37,782 bases of DNA from an uncultured Prevotella sp. Its GTDB lineage: Bacteria > Bacteroidota > Bacteroidia > Bacteroidales > Bacteroidaceae. Below, in pieces: positions 7,178 through 16,210 of the stretch (position 1 is its first letter; every line of letters starts with the position of its first letter). The position numbers and the translations under genes were made by a program. The stretch covers positions 1-37,782 of the forward strand of contig CAJJWN010000031.1 in assembly GCA_905196835.1 (NCBI GenBank), read 5' to 3'. The notes below the pieces were generated by a model. That model was not told the DNA's origin, searched no databases, and saw nothing but the letters and a program-made list of their open reading frames with translations.

Positions 7178-8026
7178 ATGAAAAAGGTACTATTTTTCGC
7201 AGTATGCCTGTTGACACTGGCATCCTGCAACAACGGAAAGTCATCGTCAGACATGTCCGAAGGAAGCCCCAGCGACTCTTTGCAGAGAGTCATAGAGCAG
7301 AAGGACAACGAAATCAACGACATGATGGGCATCCTCAACGAAGTGGAAGAGGGTTTCCGCCTAATCAACGAGGCTGAAAACCGCGTAAGCGTGGCAAAGA
7401 ACGGCGAGGGAGCAAGCCGCCAGCAGCAGATACGCGAGAACATACAGTTCATCCAACAGCGTATGGCCGAGAACCGCGAACTCATCGCAAAGCTGCGCAA
7501 CCAGGTCAAGAACGGCAGCATAAAGAGCGAACAGCTGCAAAAAACAATTGAGAACCTGACCGCCCAGCTGGAAGAGAAAAACAACCAGATAAAGGACCTC
7601 TACGCCCAGCTGGAAGCCAAGGACATACACATAGAGGAGCTGCAAAACACCACAAACACGCTTACAAAGAACGTTAACACGCTGCAAGAAGACAACGCCC
7701 AGAAGGCCAACACCATCAACACGCAGGACAAGCAGCTCAACACGGCATGGTATGTGTTCGGCACCAAGAAGGAGCTTAAAGAGCAGAACATACTCGTTAA
7801 GGGCAAAGTGCTCCAGGGAAACTTCAACAAAAACTACTTTACAAAGGTAGACATACGTTCGCTCAAGGCACTGAAACTGTACTCAAAGTCGGCAAAACTG
7901 CTCACCATGCACCCCTCAAGCAGCTACCGTCTGGAGCGCGACGCGCAAGACCAGTACGTGCTCAACATCACCAATCCGCAGCTGTTCTGGAGCACGAGCA
8001 AGTATCTCGTAGTGCAGGTAAGGTAA
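7178..8026 (+). CDS. Coiled-coil lipoprotein of unknown function
   Basis: 282 residues from the ATG at 7178, chosen because it begins a clear lipoprotein signal (KKVLFFAVCLLTLASC, Cys17); an 18-residue upstream extension would hide it. After a Ser-rich linker, residues ~35-190 are a long heptad-like coiled coil rich in Glu, Gln, Asn and Lys (for example QLQKTIENLTAQLEEKNNQI). The last ~95 residues form a compact basic domain (AWYVFGTKKELKEQ...VVQVR). This architecture occurs in Bacteroidota outer-membrane or periplasmic proteins without assigned function. It follows rsmI by 28 bases and ends at a strong terminator, so it is probably in the rsmI transcript. No enzymatic motif was seen. Confidence 0.85.
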   Translation: MKKVLFFAVCLLTLASCNNGKSSSDMSEGSPSDSLQRVIEQKDNEINDMMGILNEVEEGFRLINEAENRVSVAKNGEGASRQQQIRENIQFIQQRMAENRELIAKLRNQVKNGSIKSEQLQKTIENLTAQLEEKNNQIKDLYAQLEAKDIHIEELQNTTNTLTKNVNTLQEDNAQKANTINTQDKQLNTAWYVFGTKKELKEQNILVKGKVLQGNFNKNYFTKVDIRSLKALKLYSKSAKLLTMHPSSSYRLERDAQDQYVLNITNPQLFWSTSKYLVVQVR

Positions 8027-8079
8027 ACAGACCATGCCGCCGCGCACATTCCAAGGCGCGCAAGTGGCATCATGATACA

Positions 8080-8123
8080 ACAATCCCCGAAATGTCGCTC
8101 AACCTTTCGGGGATTGTCATTTT
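8080..8123 (+). terminator. Intrinsic terminator after the lipoprotein gene
   Basis: A perfect 13-bp stem ACAATCCCCGAAA / TTTCGGGGATTGT with a 12-base loop, followed by CATTTTT. It separates the plus-strand rsmI unit from the convergent trxA gene. Confidence 0.9.
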
Positions 8124-8140
8124 TACAAAAACGCTCTTTC

Positions 8141-8455
8141 TTACAGCAGCGCGTCAAACTTCTTTTGCAGGTTGGCCTTCGTTGTGGCTCCTACAAACTT
8201 GTCAACCACCTCGCCGTTCTTGAAGAACAGGATGGTGGGAATGTTCCTGATGCCGTACTCCATGGCGATGTCGTCGTTCTCCTCGACGTCGCATTTGCCT
8301 ACGACAAGCTTGCCGTCATACTCCTCTGCCAGCTCTGCTATCACCGGAGCGATGGCCTTGCACGGGCCACACCATGTAGCCCAAAAGTCTACTACCAACG
8401 GCTTCTCGCCGTTTTTCAAGCTCTCAAAGTTCTCTGTCGTGATTGTTACTTCCAT
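8141..8455 (-). CDS. trxA: Thioredoxin
   Basis: A 104-residue cytoplasmic thioredoxin with the redox site WCGPC (Cys29, Cys32), the buried Asp in VVDFWA, cis-Pro in NIPTILFF and the C-terminal GATTKANLQKKF helix. No signal peptide, so it is the general cytoplasmic disulfide reductase. It lies downstream of dnaE on the same strand with an AT-rich inverted repeat between them; no clear -7 box was found directly upstream, so co-transcription with dnaE is possible. Confidence 0.96.
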   Translation of the reverse strand: MEVTITTENFESLKNGEKPLVVDFWATWCGPCKAIAPVIAELAEEYDGKLVVGKCDVEENDDIAMEYGIRNIPTILFFKNGEVVDKFVGATTKANLQKKFDALL

Positions 8456-8531
8456 TGTTTCTATCTTTTACGTTAATAAAATATTTTCACACATAATCCA
8501 TACAACAAACAGCGTGCCAATAATCAATACA

Positions 8532-8620
8532 TAATTCACAATGCACAATTCATAATTGCCTGCCAGATAGTTTGTGGCGTATGCCCTAATTATGAATTAT
8601 GCATTGTGCATTATGAATTA
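8532..8620. repeat. AT-rich inverted repeat overlapping the dnaE stop
   Basis: Arms of ~26-33 bases built from AATTCATAATGCACAATG-type sequence (8532-8557 and 8588-8620) pair with a short indel around a ~30-base loop. The right arm includes the dnaE stop codon (8618-8620). Probably a dispersed repeat that could also act on RNA 3' ends or on read-through into trxA. Confidence 0.65.
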
Positions 8621-11600
8621 ATTTATCTTGTACCCCAGTGCCTCATTGTCCTTTATGAACGTTATCAGTTCGCGGCACACGTCCACCTTGCCGACACTGC
8701 TGCGCAGTGTAAACGGGCGGTTTGACTCTCCGTCGTGCACAGAGAAGTACAGTTGCGTGTTGCCGGGGCTGTCTTTTATCACCGTGACAAGGTCTGACAC
8801 GGTGGTGTCGTCAATCTTTCCGGCGTCAACGGTGATGGTTAGCCGCTCTATCTGCATGTCCTTTACGGTTTGCAGATACTGTATGTCGGTGACGCGCATC
8901 TCCATCATGTCGCTGCCGCGGAAACGCTGCACGAACTGCGCCTTCACCAAGACGGTGCAGCCTTCTACAAGCATTCCCTTCCACTTGCCCCACTCTTCGC
9001 CGAAGAAAGCCAGCTCACCGGAACCCTCAAAGTCCTCGATTGTGACGAAGCCGCACGGCTTGCCGGTCTTCGTAAACTTGCTACGCACCATGGTGACGAT
9101 GCCGCCCAGCAGCACTTCCTGCTTCTTCTGAAGCTCTATTTTGTCTGCAAGTTCGGAGCAATGCGTGTTGCAAAGGTTGTTGAGTATCACCTCATAGTCG
9201 TCCAGCGGATGAGCGGAGAGGTAGATGCCGACAAGGTCGCGCTCGCGGTTAAGCTTCTCTATGGTGCTCCACGGCTCGCCTTCAGGTATCGGCGGAGTGG
9301 CTATGTCAACATCGTCAATGCCTCCGAAGAGTGAGTTTTGCGCCGCACTCTTCTCCTGTTGGTACAGCTGTCCGTAACGGACGAGCGTGTCAAGGAACAC
9401 ATCTCCCTTGGCGTTGCGTCCGAAATAGTCCTCACGCTTTATCTTGAAGCTGTCGAAACCGCCGCTCAAAGCCAGGCTCTCAAAGCACTTGCGGTTGCAG
9501 GCGGCAAGGTTGACGCGCTGCGCCAGGTCGAACACATCCTTGTAAGGGCCGTTCTTCTCGCGCTCTTCTATTATGGCTTCGGCGGCGGCCGTGCCCATGC
9601 CTTTTATGGCGGCGAGACCGAAACGGATGGCTCCCTGCTTGTTGACGCTGAACTTCTGGCGGCTCTCGTTCACGTCGGGGCCGAGCGTCTTTATGCCCAT
9701 GGCCTTGCATTCGTCCATGAGCTTGGTTATTTCGTTTATGTTAGTGACGTTGCGGCTCATGTTGGCGGCCATGTATTCGGCCGGGTAATGCGCCTTGAGA
9801 TACGCCGTCTGGTAGGCCACCCACGAGTAGCACGTAGCATGGCTCTTGTTGAACGCGTAGCTGGCAAACTTCTTCCAGTCTTCCCATATTTTGTGCAGCG
9901 TCTCGTGCTTGTAGCCGTTCTTCTCGCCGCCCTCGTAGAAAAGACCCTCCAAGTGGTTCATCTTCTCTATTTGCTTCTTGCCCATCGCCTTGCGCAGGGT
10001 GTCGCTTTGGCCGCGCGTGAAGCCAGCCAACTGGCGGCTAAGGAGCATGACCTGCTCCTGGTAGACGGTTATTCCGTAAGTGTCCTTGAGGTATTTCTCC
10101 ATGCAAGGAATGTCATACGTTATTTTCGACGGGTCGCGCTTGCGCTCGATGAACTGCGGAATGTAGTCCATAGGACCCGGGCGGTAGAGGGCGTTCATAG
10201 CTATAAGGTCCTCGAAGACGGTAGGATGCAGCTCGCGCAGGTACTTCTGCATACCGGCGGACTCAAACTGGAACGTGCCTATTGTGCGGCCTTCGCTGTA
10301 CAGTTTATATGTTTCCGGGTCGTCAATCGGTATGGTATCAAGGTCGATTACCTTGCCCGTGGTAAGGCGGATGTTCTCCACAGCCTCTTTAAGTATGGAC
10401 AAAGTCTTCAGCCCGAGGAAGTCCATCTTGATTAGTCCGGTCTCCTCGATGACGCTGCCTTCATACTGCGTGCAGAGCAGCTTGTGGCCTGTCTCCTTGT
10501 CGTCGGCGGTGGAAACGGGCACCCAGTCGCTTATAGGGTCGCGGCAGATGATGGTGCCGCAGGCGTGTATGCCGGTGTTCCTTACGTTGCCCTCAAGCAT
10601 CTTGGCATACTCTATGGTCTCGTGCAGGCGCGGGTCGGGCGAAGCCTCGGCCTCGCGCAGCTCCGGCACGCACTTGATAGCGTTGGTAAGGTTCATCTTT
10701 AGGCCGTCGGGCAGGCGGTCGGGGATGGCCTTGCAGAGGCGGTTCGACTCCTCCAGGGGCAGCTTCTCCACGCGCGCCACGTCCTTGATGGCCAGCTTTG
10801 TGGCCATGGTGCCGTATGTTATGATGTGCGCCACCTTGTCGGCGCCGTACTTCTCGGTAACCCAGTCGAGCACCTTTCCGCGCCCGTCGTCGTCGAAGTC
10901 GGTGTCAATATCGGGCAGCGAGATACGGTCGGGGTTGAGAAAACGCTCGAACAGCAGGTCGTATTTTATGGGGTCGATTTTCGTTATGCCAAGGCAATAG
11001 GCCACGACGGAGCCTGCCGCACTGCCACGTCCCGGCCCAACCATCACCCCGAGCTGGTCGCGCGCGGAGTTGATGAAGTCTTGCACGATGAGGAAGTAGC
11101 CCGGGAAACCCATCGTCTTCATGATGTAAAGCTCGAAGTTGACGCGCTCCCTTACCTCGTCTGACAGCGGGTCGCCATACAGCTTCTTGGCTCCTTCGTA
11201 GGCAAGCTTTGCCAAATAGTCGGCCTCGAACTTTATTCGGTATATTTTGTCGTAGCCTCCGAGCTTCTTGATTTTCTTCTCTCCTTCCTCGCGCGAGAGC
11301 ACAACGTTGCCGTTCTCGTCTTGCGTGAACTCGTCATACAGCTGCTCCTCGGTGAACTTGCGGCGGTATTCCTCCTCCGTGCCAAACTCCTCCGGGATGG
11401 GGAAAAACGGCATGATGGGGGCGTGGTCTATGCTGTACGTCTCCACCTTGTCAAGCACTTCGCACGTATTCGCCAGTGCCTCGGGCACGTCGGCAAACAC
11501 CTCGTTCATCTCCGCGCGCGTCTTAAACCACTCCTGCTTGGTGTAAAGCATACGGTTGGGGTCGTCCAAATCCTTGTTGGTTGACAGGCAGAGGAGGCGG

Positions 11601-12322
11601 TCGTGAGCCTCGGCGTTCTCCTCATCGACGAAGTGGCTGTCGTTGGTACATACCAATTTTATGCCATACTTGGCGGCCAACTTCATCAGCACCTTGTTGG
11701 CTTTCTGCTGCAAGGGGTACGTCTCGCGGTTGGCGCGGATGTGCGGGTCCTTGACCTGATGGCGCTGGAGCTCGAGATAATAGTCGTCGCCGAATACGCG
11801 CTTGTACCACTCTACGGCCTCCTCGGCCCCCTCGATGTCGCCTTTCAGTATTTTTGCGGGCACCTCGCCTGCTATACATGCCGAGCAGACAATCAGTCCC
11901 TCGTGGTACGCCTCGAGGTCGGCGCGGTCGGTACGGGGGCGCATGTAGAAGCCGTCAACCCACGCGCGGCTTACCAGTTTGATAAGGTTCTTGTAGCCCT
12001 GGTAGTTCTTCGCCAGCACAATCAGGTGGTAGCCGCCCTGGTCGCCGTGCTCTTTCACCTTGTCTTCCTTCGAGTGGCGCGCCACGTACATCTCGCAGCC
12101 GAGGATGGGCTTGAACTCCGGCTTGCCCTGCTCTTTCAGCTCCCCGTTCTTCTTCTTGCAGTAGTTGAAAAACTCCTTTATGCCCATCATGTTGCCATGG
12201 TCGGTCACGGCCATGCCCCTCATGCCGTCGGCTATGGCCTTGTCGACGAGCTTCTTTACACTGGCCTGCCCGTCGAGGATGCTGTAATAAGTATGTACGT
12301 GAAGATGGACGAAATCTTGCAT
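8618..12322 (-). CDS. dnaE: DNA polymerase III alpha subunit
   Basis: The replicative polymerase catalytic subunit, 1234 residues from the ATG at 12322. That start begins at the canonical MQDFVHLHVHTYYS and lies just after a good promoter; a 64-codon upstream extension overlaps that promoter and is rejected. The PHP domain (1-~270) keeps HLHVH (6-10), TDHGN (40-44) and TNDSH (226-230), so its metal site looks complete. The polymerase core has the GPGRGSAAGS loop (429-438) and the catalytic aspartates in PDIDTDF (Asp471, Asp473). Helix-hairpin-helix and OB-fold regions follow (VLLGGIVTMVRSK...), then a C-terminal clamp-loader contact region. Normal length; nothing missing. Confidence 0.98.
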   Translation of the reverse strand: MQDFVHLHVHTYYSILDGQASVKKLVDKAIADGMRGMAVTDHGNMMGIKEFFNYCKKKNGELKEQGKPEFKPILGCEMYVARHSKEDKVKEHGDQGGYHLIVLAKNYQGYKNLIKLVSRAWVDGFYMRPRTDRADLEAYHEGLIVCSACIAGEVPAKILKGDIEGAEEAVEWYKRVFGDDYYLELQRHQVKDPHIRANRETYPLQQKANKVLMKLAAKYGIKLVCTNDSHFVDEENAEAHDRLLCLSTNKDLDDPNRMLYTKQEWFKTRAEMNEVFADVPEALANTCEVLDKVETYSIDHAPIMPFFPIPEEFGTEEEYRRKFTEEQLYDEFTQDENGNVVLSREEGEKKIKKLGGYDKIYRIKFEADYLAKLAYEGAKKLYGDPLSDEVRERVNFELYIMKTMGFPGYFLIVQDFINSARDQLGVMVGPGRGSAAGSVVAYCLGITKIDPIKYDLLFERFLNPDRISLPDIDTDFDDDGRGKVLDWVTEKYGADKVAHIITYGTMATKLAIKDVARVEKLPLEESNRLCKAIPDRLPDGLKMNLTNAIKCVPELREAEASPDPRLHETIEYAKMLEGNVRNTGIHACGTIICRDPISDWVPVSTADDKETGHKLLCTQYEGSVIEETGLIKMDFLGLKTLSILKEAVENIRLTTGKVIDLDTIPIDDPETYKLYSEGRTIGTFQFESAGMQKYLRELHPTVFEDLIAMNALYRPGPMDYIPQFIERKRDPSKITYDIPCMEKYLKDTYGITVYQEQVMLLSRQLAGFTRGQSDTLRKAMGKKQIEKMNHLEGLFYEGGEKNGYKHETLHKIWEDWKKFASYAFNKSHATCYSWVAYQTAYLKAHYPAEYMAANMSRNVTNINEITKLMDECKAMGIKTLGPDVNESRQKFSVNKQGAIRFGLAAIKGMGTAAAEAIIEEREKNGPYKDVFDLAQRVNLAACNRKCFESLALSGGFDSFKIKREDYFGRNAKGDVFLDTLVRYGQLYQQEKSAAQNSLFGGIDDVDIATPPIPEGEPWSTIEKLNRERDLVGIYLSAHPLDDYEVILNNLCNTHCSELADKIELQKKQEVLLGGIVTMVRSKFTKTGKPCGFVTIEDFEGSGELAFFGEEWGKWKGMLVEGCTVLVKAQFVQRFRGSDMMEMRVTDIQYLQTVKDMQIERLTITVDAGKIDDTTVSDLVTVIKDSPGNTQLYFSVHDGESNRPFTLRSSVGKVDVCRELITFIKDNEALGYKIN

Positions 12323-12354
12323 TGCTTTTCTACGTAGTATTTCCGTTGGAGCGT

Positions 12355-12386
12355 CAAAGTTAAGGCGAAAAAACGAGACCGCCAAA
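12355..12386 (-). promoter_or_regulatory. Promoter of dnaE
   Basis: TTTG (12383-12386), a 20-base spacer and TAACTTTG (12355-12362). It predicts a leader of about 26 bases before the ATG at 12322 and decides the dnaE start. Confidence 0.85.
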
Positions 12387-12541
12387 ATATCAGTATTAAA
12401 AAACCTTTGCACTGACAAACAGTCACACTCCGCCCTGCGGCTGGCAGACTGCCGGGCGGCGCATTCATGCCCTTCAAAACGTGCATTACGTTCTTTCGTA
12501 ACACATTGGCACACAAAGCATTACGCCGCTCACGGCAAACA

Positions 12542-12629
12542 GCCATGCAAAAGGCCGTCTTTTAGCCTGTAAAAGGCGGCCTTTTGCACGATGAAAGACG
12601 GCCTTTCACGATGCGAAAGGCCGTAGATT
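12542..12629. repeat. 22-bp tandem palindrome array B (4 units)
   Basis: Units occupy 12542-12563, 12564-12585, 12586-12607 and 12608 onward. Cores: GCAAAAGGCCGTCTTTT, GTAAAAGGCGGCCTTTT, ATGAAAGACGGCCTTTC, and GCGAAAGGCCGT whose second half is replaced by the flank of the MITE starting at ~12630. It lies between the dnaE promoter and the beta-helix protein's 3' end. Confidence 0.92.
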
Positions 12630-12908
12630 GGGTTCATCCGCAGTTTGTTTGGATAGCGTAAAAGTATCTATACGTTATTTTATCCCTACAATCAACAGAC
12701 TCATCCTACTTTAATCCAGGCAGTCGGTATCCGTCATTCCGCGCTCCGACGCGGAATCCAGTGTACGCAGCCTGCATCATTTGATGTCTCAGATGTTTTC
12801 TGGATTCCGCGTCGGAGCGCGGAATGACGGATACCGACTGCCTGGATTATAGCAAAGTGTATTCGTTAATATACTTAATGTTCCATCCAAACAAACTGCG
12901 GATGAACC
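12630..12908. mobile_element. MITE-like element, copy 1 (~278 bp)
   Basis: Perfect terminal inverted repeats of 24 bases: GGTTCATCCGCAGTTTG... at the left and its complement ...CAAACTGCGGATGAACC at the right. Near-direct repeats GTAGATTG and GTAGATAG flank it and fit an 8-bp target duplication with one change. Inside, a 49-bp perfect inverted repeat (12713-12761 and 12800-12848, including CGGTATCCGTCATTCCGC) encloses a 38-base loop; each arm also folds locally (TTCCGCG/CGCGGAA). No ORF, so any movement would need a transposase elsewhere. Confidence 0.85.
12713..12848. repeat. 49-bp perfect inverted repeat inside MITE copy 1
   Basis: Both arms begin or end with AATCCAGGCAGTCGG and CCAG; all 49 positions pair. 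Extruded or transcribed, it would form a very stable hairpin. The arm contains the widespread-looking motif GTCATTCCGCGCTCCGACG. Confidence 0.9.
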
Positions 12909-12947
12909 GTAGATAGGAAAACGACCGACATGCAGGCGCACTACAAG

Positions 12948-15773
12948 CTACTTCACATCGCTGCCCGTTACCTGCCCCGGCTTGTCGCTGACGGGGCGCA
13001 GCGGCGAGGCGTAATAGTTGTTGGTAAGCTCCATGAGACTGCCGCCGCCGTGCAGACGGGCGTATGTGGCATTGCCGCCGGTTGCCTCCTTGGGCACGGG
13101 ACGCGCGAAGTACGTAGTGTACACATGCGCCCGGCCGCCGCGAACGTCAACGGCGGGCGCGCCGCAGCTGGCGAAATTGGCCTGACGCAAGCACAATGTG
13201 CCGTTGTTTACAATCGCCCCAACCACCGGACTGCCCCAAAACGCGCTGTTGCAGAGCGTCAGCCGCGCGGAGGGATGCACCCCGGGCGTGCCCGGGCGGT
13301 CGCCCATGAGCACGTAAGAGCGCACGGGCTGCTCCTCGATGCGGGTGTTGACAAGCTCGGAATTGACGGCGGTTATTTCGGTGTCCTTGTCGGCATCCTC
13401 TACAAACAGTGAGAAAGTACAGCCGTCAGAGCCGTGGCCTATCATGGTGATGCTGCCGGGACAGCGGCCCGTAACGGCGTCTTTGAGGAAATGGATGCCG
13501 TAGATTGAGCCGTACACAAAGTTGTTGAAGATGGTCTGGTTCTTGACGTCGGCAAACTTCAACGCACTGCAATTGGACTGCACGAAGCGCGTCATCTGGA
13601 GGTCGGGATAGCCTTGTCCGCCCTGCGGAAGGCGCGAGCCGTAATGCGGATTGAACTGCATGTTGCGGATAAAGCCGCCCTCCGCTCCGCCGCCTACCCA
13701 TATGCCGGCGCGCAAGAGCACCCCGGCGAAGTAATCGACGTAGTGGCCTCCGGTGTCGTAAGACGCAAGGTCGATGCCCTTGTCGCCCATGGGCACGGTG
13801 ACGTTGACCACGTACACCCCACGGCCTTGCCCCTGGATGAGGAACGGCGTGCGGCGCGGGTTGTCGCGGCTGAAGCCTCCCGAGGCTATGTTTAGCTGCA
13901 CTATGTTGAGCCCGTTGAGCCCCGCGCCGGCCTCAAGCTGTATGAGCGAGGGGCCATGCTCGCCCTCCGTGCCGCCGTCATAATTGGTGAACAAGGCCGT
14001 GCCGCCGCTCTGTGTATGGTGCTGCACGTCCCAACTGCCGCGCAACTCGACGCCCGACGGCACGCGCACGGGGCGGTCTACGAGGTAGCGTCCGGCCGGA
14101 AGGTAAAGCGTTCCGCCGCCGTCGCTCCCCAGAGAGTCGAGCAAAGACTGCAACAGCGACGACACGTCTACCGACGGCACGTCGTTGTTATACCCCTTGG
14201 CGCAGGGCAGGCAGGCGCGGATGACACGGTCTGACGCCGGACGGGGGCGCACGCAGATGTCTGTCTTGATGTCTTTCGGCACCGGTTTGAGCCCATACTT
14301 GGCGTCATTGACAACCTCTACCTTGGCCGAAAGGCTGCTGTCGGCTACCTGCAACCGGCCTTTATAACCTGAATTGACCGCCCTCAGCACACCCGCATCT
14401 GCCCCGAGGCATACGTGGCGGGCAGACTTGGCGAAACTGCACCGGGTGAGCAGGGCGTTGCCGCCGTTCAAGCGGAGGGCGTAATCACGGCCTGCGCCGA
14501 ACGAACAGTCGTCAAACGAGACTACGCCGCCACTGCCGTTGCTCACCACCGGGCCGGTGAAGCTGACGCCGCAGAACTGTACCGACGTGCTGAAATCACG
14601 CCCGAAGCAGACCGCGTTGCCGCCATCGGCTGAGCCGAAAGATGAATTTGAGATGAGAAGTCCGTAGGGATTGACACCCTCCACGTACAAACCGCTGGCG
14701 CAGTCGTCAATGCGTATGCCGTAGAACTGGGCGTTTGGCGTGTCAGAATAGCCCGGCTCGCGGCCCACCCACATGCCAGTCTTGCAGCCCGTGATGTCAA
14801 GATAAGACACATACTCCCAGTCGGAACGGTGCATACGGTAGCCAGTGGCGTGCGCCTTGGTGTAAGCCCTGGCGGCGGCAAGCGACGGCGCGCCGGGCAA
14901 AGCGGACTCCGCCCAGTAGCGCGGGGCTACTTTCACGTTCTCGATACGCCCGATGTCGGTGCATACATGCACCTCGATGCCGGTATTGAGGGCGGTGATG
15001 TAGCAGTTGAGAAGGTAGTGAAGCTCGCTCGGTGCGGAGTAGAAGCCATTATAAGAGTTGACAAGCGTAACGCTCTCCACCGTGGCGCAGTCGCCCCCGG
15101 CTTGGAACAACGTCCAGGGATATGGCCTTACGTCGCAGGCGTCTTGCTCGGGATACCATATCGAGAGGTTGCGCACGCCGGTGCCGGCGTTCATCTCGAT
15201 GAAGCGGTCGGCTATGCTTGTATAGGTGGTATGCAGAGCGTTGCCCGCCTGCGGGTCGTTCCACCAGCTCTCCACCGCGCCGTCATGGTTGGGCGAGTCC
15301 TTGCCCACACGCACCTCGAGCACCGTGCCGAGCACGCGTCCCCGGTGCTGTTCGGGGTCTGCCCAGTCGCCGCGCAGCTGAACGCCGGGCGGCAGACGGA
15401 GCACATACTCGTAGCTGAAGCTCTGCCAGGCCTCGTCCTTTCCGCGTCGCACGCGCACGTCCTTGGTGCCGGTCTGCGTGCTGCGGAACTCATAGTGGCC
15501 GTCAGGCACGTACACAACGCCGCCGCCGTCACGCCAAGCGGCGTCGATGGCGGCCTGGAAAGCCTCCCTGTTGTCAAATCCCGGCTCGGCCTTCGCGCCG
15601 AAATCGGTCACCACATAGTCTGAAACGACCCAGTCTTTGGCCGGGTAGACGGTCTTGACGGCACGCCCGTCAACTGCATACGGCGCGCCTGCGGCCCTGC
15701 AATGAAGCAACGAAACAACGGCAAAGGCCATCACCACAACCCGGAACGGGACTGCTGCCATCAATTTTCTCAT
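12948..15773 (-). CDS. Secreted double beta-helix protein (pectate-lyase-3/GH55-like)
   Basis: 941 residues with an N-terminal signal peptide (hydrophobic VVVMAFAVVSLL, cleavage near AAG-AP ~residue 29). Two pectate-lyase-3-type beta-helix modules are visible. The first begins near residue 50 (VVTDFGAKAEPGFDNREAF...GGGVVYVPDGHYEF). The second begins near 545 (LLDSLGSDGGGTLYLPAGRYLV...GVELRGSWD). Two such modules in tandem is the layout of GH55 exo-beta-1,3-glucanases, but the typical GH55 catalytic surroundings could not be confirmed, so the substrate is open. Many Asn/Gly-rich turns fit a parallel beta-helix. It stands alone, not in a SusC/D locus, and is bracketed by 22-bp arrays B and C plus MITE copy 1. 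A candidate promoter at 16054 would give a ~275-base leader. Confidence 0.75.
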   Translation of the reverse strand: MRKLMAAVPFRVVVMAFAVVSLLHCRAAGAPYAVDGRAVKTVYPAKDWVVSDYVVTDFGAKAEPGFDNREAFQAAIDAAWRDGGGVVYVPDGHYEFRSTQTGTKDVRVRRGKDEAWQSFSYEYVLRLPPGVQLRGDWADPEQHRGRVLGTVLEVRVGKDSPNHDGAVESWWNDPQAGNALHTTYTSIADRFIEMNAGTGVRNLSIWYPEQDACDVRPYPWTLFQAGGDCATVESVTLVNSYNGFYSAPSELHYLLNCYITALNTGIEVHVCTDIGRIENVKVAPRYWAESALPGAPSLAAARAYTKAHATGYRMHRSDWEYVSYLDITGCKTGMWVGREPGYSDTPNAQFYGIRIDDCASGLYVEGVNPYGLLISNSSFGSADGGNAVCFGRDFSTSVQFCGVSFTGPVVSNGSGGVVSFDDCSFGAGRDYALRLNGGNALLTRCSFAKSARHVCLGADAGVLRAVNSGYKGRLQVADSSLSAKVEVVNDAKYGLKPVPKDIKTDICVRPRPASDRVIRACLPCAKGYNNDVPSVDVSSLLQSLLDSLGSDGGGTLYLPAGRYLVDRPVRVPSGVELRGSWDVQHHTQSGGTALFTNYDGGTEGEHGPSLIQLEAGAGLNGLNIVQLNIASGGFSRDNPRRTPFLIQGQGRGVYVVNVTVPMGDKGIDLASYDTGGHYVDYFAGVLLRAGIWVGGGAEGGFIRNMQFNPHYGSRLPQGGQGYPDLQMTRFVQSNCSALKFADVKNQTIFNNFVYGSIYGIHFLKDAVTGRCPGSITMIGHGSDGCTFSLFVEDADKDTEITAVNSELVNTRIEEQPVRSYVLMGDRPGTPGVHPSARLTLCNSAFWGSPVVGAIVNNGTLCLRQANFASCGAPAVDVRGGRAHVYTTYFARPVPKEATGGNATYARLHGGGSLMELTNNYYASPLRPVSDKPGQVTGSDVK

Positions 15774-16210
15774 AATCGAATAACGGTATTAGTTAAAAAT
15801 CATACTCAACGCCTGCTACGTCAGCGGCGGCCGACCGACAACGCGCAAAGCCTGTCCGCGGGGCACGGATAGCCATGCCCCATGGGTGTATGGTTGTAAA
15901 GTGTGGTGATAGCCTTGCAAGCAAGCGGCCTGAAACAATGCCTGCGCCCATGCGCCGAGGCTCGTCCGTGCATACGCATAACGGCCAAGCGCAATGCAGA
16001 CGGCGGCTGCGCCTTAACTTGCCAGACTTGTATGGATGTGTGTTTAGACGCTTCAAAATTAAGACTAAAAAGCGAAACGGCCAAGAACAAAGCGCCCTAA
16101 TATTGATTTTTTAACCTTTAAATACAGTATTTTTACGACATACGGAAGCGTTGCAAACCTGCACCGAAACAGCCATATGCCATGCCTCGCGTAACAGCCT
16201 GTAAACCAGC
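15774..16210. other. Gene-free region upstream of the beta-helix gene
   Basis: Several short open frames exist on both strands here, but none has a family-like composition and those on the minus strand overlap the -7 box at 16054-16061. I see no gene. If the promoter is right, 15774-16048 is a long untranslated leader. Confidence 0.5.
16054..16085 (-). promoter_or_regulatory. Candidate promoter of the beta-helix gene
   Basis: TAATTTTG (16054-16061) matches TAnnTTTG, with TTGG 20 bases upstream (16082-16085). The surrounding sequence resembles the dnaE promoter. The ATG is about 280 bases away, so assignment to the gene is tentative. Confidence 0.5.

Noticed and set aside
9338..10435. Long antisense open frame inside dnaE (and similar ones inside the permease, lptF and GH31 genes)
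   Set aside because: These are mirror frames of GC-rich coding sequence with Ala/Val/Arg/His-biased composition, no family resemblance and no promoters.
12323..12514. 64-codon N-terminal extension of DnaE
   Set aside because: It overlaps the dnaE promoter, has Cys/Arg-rich non-family sequence, and the canonical DnaE N-terminus begins at the ATG at 12322.
15793..16090. Two small minus-strand open frames upstream of the beta-helix gene
   Set aside because: Arg/Cys/Pro-rich random-looking composition, no known family, and they begin within or upstream of the -7 box at 16054-16061.
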